From the NCBI GenBank assembly GCA_000402355.1, contig AQRS01000011.1:1-13109 (forward strand): DNA of 13,109 bases. Direction: 5' to 3'. Below the pieces are notes generated by a model. It did no database searches. It worked only from the letters and a program-made list of their open reading frames with translations, and had not been told where the DNA came from. Positions 13,042-13,109 of this stretch are shown one piece after another; position 1 is the first letter of the stretch; the number at the start of each line of letters is the position of its first letter. This stretch comes from Candidatus Iainarchaeum andersonii SCGC AAA011-E11. GTDB taxonomy: Archaea > Iainarchaeota > Iainarchaeia > Iainarchaeales > Iainarchaeaceae. The position numbers and the translations under genes were made by a program.

Positions 13042-13109
13042 AACATCACCTATAGAACATAAAATCTATTTTGATTATTAATGTTTCTTGACTTTGGGAC
13101 TCTGGGACA

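Noticed and set aside
1..13109. Mobile elements, CRISPR arrays, tRNA or rRNA genes
   Set aside because: Read on both strands, I saw no regularly spaced repeats, transposase motifs, terminal inverted repeats, or tRNA-like cloverleaf signatures.

Overview
The window looks like an ordinary chromosomal segment of an archaeon. Direct signs are a diphthine synthase (Dph5, found only in archaea and eukaryotes), a Trm5-type tRNA methyltransferase, the archaeal families DUF357 and DUF63, a four-subunit pyruvate:ferredoxin oxidoreductase, and archaeal TATA boxes lying about 28 nt before several ATG codons (leaderless transcripts). Genes are tightly packed with ATGA and TAATG overlaps. A bacterial-type zinc-LID adenylate kinase, short gene lengths and small proteins fit a DPANN-like lineage (for example Diapherotrites-like), but that placement is a low-confidence inference. 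I see no rRNA, tRNA, IS element, CRISPR array or prophage.

Layout. 2-1431 (+): the end of purB overlapping purM, two steps of purine synthesis. 1478-2227 (+): a very acidic unknown protein with a C-terminal membrane anchor, with its own promoter. 2357-5252 (+): the porGDAB operon for pyruvate:ferredoxin oxidoreductase, with a strong TATA box, a Shine-Dalgarno site and a TTG start on the first gene. 5295-5988 (+): a NUDIX hydrolase overlapping an acylphosphatase, ending in a T8 tract. 8496-5995 (-): DUF63 membrane protein, dph5, DUF357 protein and a membrane-anchored Ig-like protein. The 34-bp gap at 8497-8530 holds two back-to-back promoters. 8531-11283 (+): Trm5-like methyltransferase, adenylate kinase and a PfkB-family kinase. 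11280-11531 (-): a small unknown gene. 11618-12868 (+): S-adenosylhomocysteine hydrolase. 12865-13041 (-): a possible 58-residue basic protein, followed by 68 nt in which I see nothing.

How the genes fit together. Most are housekeeping. One theme stands out: Dph5 and Trm5 use S-adenosylmethionine and release S-adenosylhomocysteine; the hydrolase splits that into homocysteine and adenosine; a PfkB-family kinase (possibly acting on a nucleoside) and adenylate kinase could return the adenosine to the ADP pool; purB and purM feed the same pool from de novo synthesis. Por supplies acetyl-CoA and reduced ferredoxin. I found no convincing new multi-gene system. The least explained items are the acidic tail-anchored protein, the Dph5 variant lacking the usual GDP aspartate, and two small minus-strand ORFs with deviant codon use flanking the hydrolase gene.
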